From assembly GCF_001282785.1 (NCBI RefSeq), contig NZ_CVUA01000001.1, positions 2,728,001 to 2,792,000 of the forward strand: a DNA stretch of 64,000 nucleotides. The letters run 5' to 3'. This DNA is from Halolamina sediminis. GTDB taxonomy: Archaea > Halobacteriota > Halobacteria > Halobacteriales > Haloferacaceae. The position numbers and the translations under genes are program-made. Under the pieces are notes generated by a model. It did not search any database. It worked only from the letters and a program-made list of their open reading frames with translations, and was not told the origin of the DNA. Position 1 is the stretch's first letter, and each line of letters opens with the position of its first letter. Of the stretch, positions 61,465-64,000 are shown piece by piece.

Positions 61465-62744
61465 GTTCTGATTCATCTGCGGACGGGAAGTTCGGGGAGT
61501 ACGGCGGCCAGTACGTGCCCGAGGCGCTGATGCCCGCGATCGAGGAGCTGCGGGAGGCCTACGAGCGCTACGTGCTGGAAAACGAGGACGGCTTCGTGGA
61601 CGAGTTCCGAGAGCGCCTGCGCGACTTCGGTGGGCGGCCCACGCCGCTCCAGCACGCCGAGCACCTCTCGGCGCGCTACGGCCGGGATATCTACCTCAAG
61701 CGTGAGGACCTGCTCCACGGCGGCGCCCACAAGCTCAACAACGCCCTCGGGCAGGTGCTGCTCGCGAAGTACATGGGGAAAGAGCGGATCGTCGCCGAGA
61801 CCGGCGCGGGCCAGCACGGCACCGCGACGGCGATGGCGGCGGCTCACCTCGACATGCCCTGCGAGATCTACATGGGCGAAACCGACATCGCCCGCCAGCG
61901 CCCCAACGTGTTCCGGATGCGTATCAACGGCGCCGAGCTCAACCCCGTCACCGCGGGCCGGGGGACGCTGAAGGAAGCCATCAGCGAGACGATGCGGGAC
62001 TGGGCGACCAACGTCGGCGACACCCACTACGTCGTCGGCAGCGTGGTCGGGCCCGCGCCGTTCCCGGAGATCGTCCGGGATTTCCAGTCGGTGATCAGCG
62101 AGGAAGCGAGAAAGCAGTCGCGAGAGCAGTTCGGCGCGCTGCCGGACTCCGTCGTCGCCTGCGCCGGCGGCGGCTCGAACACGATGGGCGCGTTCGCCGA
62201 GTTCGTCGACGACGACGTCGATCTGCTCGCCGTCGAGGCGGGCGGTTCCTCGCTCGCGGTCGACGAGGAGGAGGGCGTCGCCCCGAACTCCGCCTCGCTC
62301 TCGACGGGCGGGCAGGGCGTGCTCCACGGCGCTCGCACGAAGGTGCTGCAGGACGAGTGGGGCCAGATCGTCGAGTCCCACTCCGTCTCCGCCGGCCTCG
62401 ACTACGCGGGCGTCGGCCCGGAACTGGCCCACCTCGTCGATGAGGATCGCGTGACCGCGGTCAACGTCGACGACGACGCCGCGCTGGAGGCGTTCCACCG
62501 GCTCTCACAGGAGGAGGGGATCATCCCCGCGCTGGAGAGCTCTCACGCGCTGGCGTATCTGGAGGAACGCCTCGGTCCCGATACCGACTCGGAGGCCAGC
62601 GACGAGGCCGCCGGCCTCGGCGACCGGATCGTCGTGAACCTCTCCGGCCGCGGCGACAAGGACCTCGAAACCGTGATCGAGGAGACCGACAAGCGCGACA
62701 TCCCGAACGCGCCGGACATGAGCGAGTTCGCGGGGGGACTATGA
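61461..62744 (+). CDS. trpB: Tryptophan synthase beta chain
   Basis: A 427-residue PLP enzyme of the TrpB1 type. The PLP lysine is in [21 protein letters not shown] near residue 96. The glutamate-containing [18 protein letters not shown] and the phosphate loop [14 protein letters not shown] are also present. It condenses indole and serine to tryptophan. The start overlaps trpC and the stop overlaps trpA, each as ATGA. Confidence 0.96.
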   Translation: MSSDSSADGKFGEYGGQYVPEALMPAIEELREAYERYVLENEDGFVDEFRERLRDFGGRPTPLQHAEHLSARYGRDIYLKREDLLHGGAHKLNNALGQVLLAKYMGKERIVAETGAGQHGTATAMAAAHLDMPCEIYMGETDIARQRPNVFRMRINGAELNPVTAGRGTLKEAISETMRDWATNVGDTHYVVGSVVGPAPFPEIVRDFQSVISEEARKQSREQFGALPDSVVACAGGGSNTMGAFAEFVDDDVDLLAVEAGGSSLAVDEEEGVAPNSASLSTGGQGVLHGARTKVLQDEWGQIVESHSVSAGLDYAGVGPELAHLVDEDRVTAVNVDDDAALEAFHRLSQEEGIIPALESSHALAYLEERLGPDTDSEASDEAAGLGDRIVVNLSGRGDKDLETVIEETDKRDIPNAPDMSEFAGGL

Positions 62745-63613
62745 GCGGGCTCGCCGACGCGTTCAGCGACGACGACCCCGCCTTCATCCCCTACCTCGCG
62801 GTCGGCGACCCCGACATCGCGGCCTCGAAGCAGTACGTGGAGGCGCTCGTCGAAGGCGGCGCCGACTGTATCGAACTGGGCCTCCCGTTCTCGGAGCCGA
62901 TCGCGGAGGGGCCGACGATCCAGCAGGCGGTCGTCCGGTCGCTCTCGGGCGGGATCACCCCCGAGGCGTACTTCGAGTTCGTCGAGGACCTCGACGTGGA
63001 CGTGCCGCTGGTCTGTATGACCTACTACAACCTCCTGTTCCGCTACGGCGCCGACTCCGGTACCGCGGCCGGCGGGGGCGACCACACCGCCCCCGGCCCG
63101 CGCCCGTTCGTCGAACGCGCCGCGGAGGTCGGCATCGACGGGTTCGTCGTTCCGGACCTGCCCGCCGAGGAGGCCGACGAGCTCCGGGCGGCCTGTGACG
63201 AGTTCGGCCTCGACCTCGTCTTTATCGTCGCGCCGACGACCACCGACGAGCGCCTCGACACCATCCGCGAGCGCGTCTCGGGCTACGTCTACGTGCAGGC
63301 CCGGCTGGGCGTCACGGGCGCGCAGGCGGACGTCTCCGATCAGACCGCCGAGAGCCTCGCTCGAATTTCGGACTGGGAGGTGCCCAAGGCCGTCGGCTTC
63401 GGCATCTCTTCGGGCGACCACGCCGCCCGGGTCGTCTCGGCGGGCGCCGACGGGATCATCGTCGGCTCCGCGCTCGTCGACATCGTGGCGGACGGGGTGG
63501 AGAACGACCGCCCGACCGCCGACGTGGCCGCCGACCTGCGGGAGAAAGCACAGGAGCTCAAGCAGGGCGCGCTCCGGGGCGCCCGAGAATCGCCGGAAGC
63601 GGAAGGAAAATAG
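62741..63613 (+). CDS. trpA: Tryptophan synthase alpha chain
   Basis: A 290-residue TIM barrel. Catalytic glutamate in [23 protein letters not shown] and aspartate near [16 protein letters not shown]. It has the phosphate-binding [16 protein letters not shown] and [11 protein letters not shown] loop [20 protein letters not shown] near residue 110 is an insertion compared with bacterial TrpA. It cleaves indole-3-glycerol phosphate and channels indole to TrpB. Confidence 0.95.
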   Translation: MSGLADAFSDDDPAFIPYLAVGDPDIAASKQYVEALVEGGADCIELGLPFSEPIAEGPTIQQAVVRSLSGGITPEAYFEFVEDLDVDVPLVCMTYYNLLFRYGADSGTAAGGGDHTAPGPRPFVERAAEVGIDGFVVPDLPAEEADELRAACDEFGLDLVFIVAPTTTDERLDTIRERVSGYVYVQARLGVTGAQADVSDQTAESLARISDWEVPKAVGFGISSGDHAARVVSAGADGIIVGSALVDIVADGVENDRPTADVAADLREKAQELKQGALRGARESPEAEGK

Positions 63614-63683
63614 GGCGGCGAGGAGCGCAACCCTCAAGCCCCCGCTTGCCACAGAGTACCACACCAACCACGCGACTCTCAGC

Positions 63684-64000
63684 ATGACACGACTCACACC
63701 CACCGACGCCGGCAGAGCAGCCCGACTCGACCGCCTCTCGACCGACGGCAACGTCCTGATGGTACCGATGGACCACGGGATCACGATGGGCGCCGTCCAG
63801 GGGCTGGCCGACATCGAATCCACGATCGACGCCGTCACCCGCGCCGGCGCCGACGCCGTGTTGACCCAGAAGGGGATCGCCCCGCGCGTCCACCCGAACA
63901 AGAACGACGCGGGCTACGTGATCCACCTCAACGCCTCGACCACTATCGGGCCCGACGAGGACGACAAGCGCGTCACCGGGACCGTCAAGGAGGCCGTACA
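63684..64000 (+). CDS. 2-amino-3,7-dideoxy-D-threo-hept-6-ulosonate (ADH) synthase, N-terminal part
   Basis: The first 105 residues are in the window; the gene is cut by the right edge. The start MTRLTPTDAGRAARLDRLS is followed by NVLMVPMDHGITMGAVQGLADIES and ADAVLTQKGIAPRVHPNKNDAG, matching archaeal class I aldolase-type ADH synthase. It makes the first intermediate of the archaeal DHQ route. It is placed 70 bases after trpA on the same strand, linking the early aromatic pathway to tryptophan synthesis. Confidence 0.93.
   Translation, partial: MTRLTPTDAGRAARLDRLSTDGNVLMVPMDHGITMGAVQGLADIESTIDAVTRAGADAVLTQKGIAPRVHPNKNDAGYVIHLNASTTIGPDEDDKRVTGTVKEAV

Overview
The window is chromosomal DNA of an extreme halophilic archaeon (class Halobacteria). 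This is shown by the very high G+C, strongly acidic proteins, Tat-type lipobox and signal sequences, an archaeal TFB, an archaeal PCNA, an AglD-type glycosyltransferase, the archaeal ADH synthase/DHQ synthase II aromatic pathway and several haloarchaea-only small proteins. Genes are dense on both strands. Many are leaderless or coupled by 1-4 base overlaps, and I set starts mostly by those junctions and by family alignment.

Layout. 1-3.2 kb: truncated TFB gene, a haloarchaeal conserved protein, a MinD/ParA-like ATPase lacking the Walker A lysine, an amidohydrolase and a PaaI-like thioesterase. 3.2-13.3 kb: a catabolic island read leftward, consisting of a Tat lipoprotein receptor, two ABC ATPases, an acyl-CoA synthetase, two LivH/LivM permeases and a PaaK-like ligase. 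Four of its junctions are TGATG/TAATG-type overlaps or near abutments; a UspA protein and an acyl-CoA dehydrogenase lie beyond it. 13.3-22.1 kb: a HIT protein, then the most unusual locus. This is two giant paralogues (1135 and 1344 aa) that each join an N-terminal Cys/His motif, a very long pentapeptide-like beta-solenoid and a C-terminal two-helix ion-channel pore, with a UPF0114 membrane protein between them on the opposite strand. 22.1-28.7 kb: PRPP synthetase, a beta-propeller protein, two paralogous Tat-secreted DUF1102-like proteins facing a DUF7344-type regulator, 3-dehydroquinase, a cobalamin-binding-type protein and a house-cleaning NTPase.

28.7-42 kb: a 524-bp inverted-repeat-bounded non-coding element, AglD, small zinc and winged-helix proteins, PhzF, an MFS transporter, DHQ synthase II, a second element family, a duplicated tRNA-Ser end beside tRNA-Ser(GGA), RidA, an M50-like protein, threonine deaminase and a gamma-glutamylcyclotransferase. 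42-50.3 kb: Trm1 with an internal 36-bp tandem repeat, a UbiA-lycopene cyclase-domain fusion, YihY and PAP2 membrane proteins, a truncated acetyltransferase remnant, UspA, divergent glnA/lrp and a pilin-like protein with a repeat-rich tail. 50.4-60.6 kb: M29 aminopeptidase, PCNA, a further inverted-repeat element, HAD phosphatase, histidine kinase, CDF transporter, metallophosphoesterase, a MutS-family ATPase and an alkyltransferase-like protein with Asp in place of the catalytic Cys. 60.7-64 kb: trpCBA (overlapping ATGA junctions, with a palindrome at the presumed start site) followed by the start of the ADH synthase gene. Together with aroD and DHQ synthase II this gives much of the archaeal route to aromatic amino acids.

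The best candidate for an undescribed system is the solenoid-channel pair. Both solenoids follow an alternating 5/6-residue phenylalanine ladder (22 residues per presumed coil). They are interrupted by acidic loops whose spacing is quantised as about 22n+6 residues. One paralogue keeps a canonical potassium-channel filter and the other has lost it.
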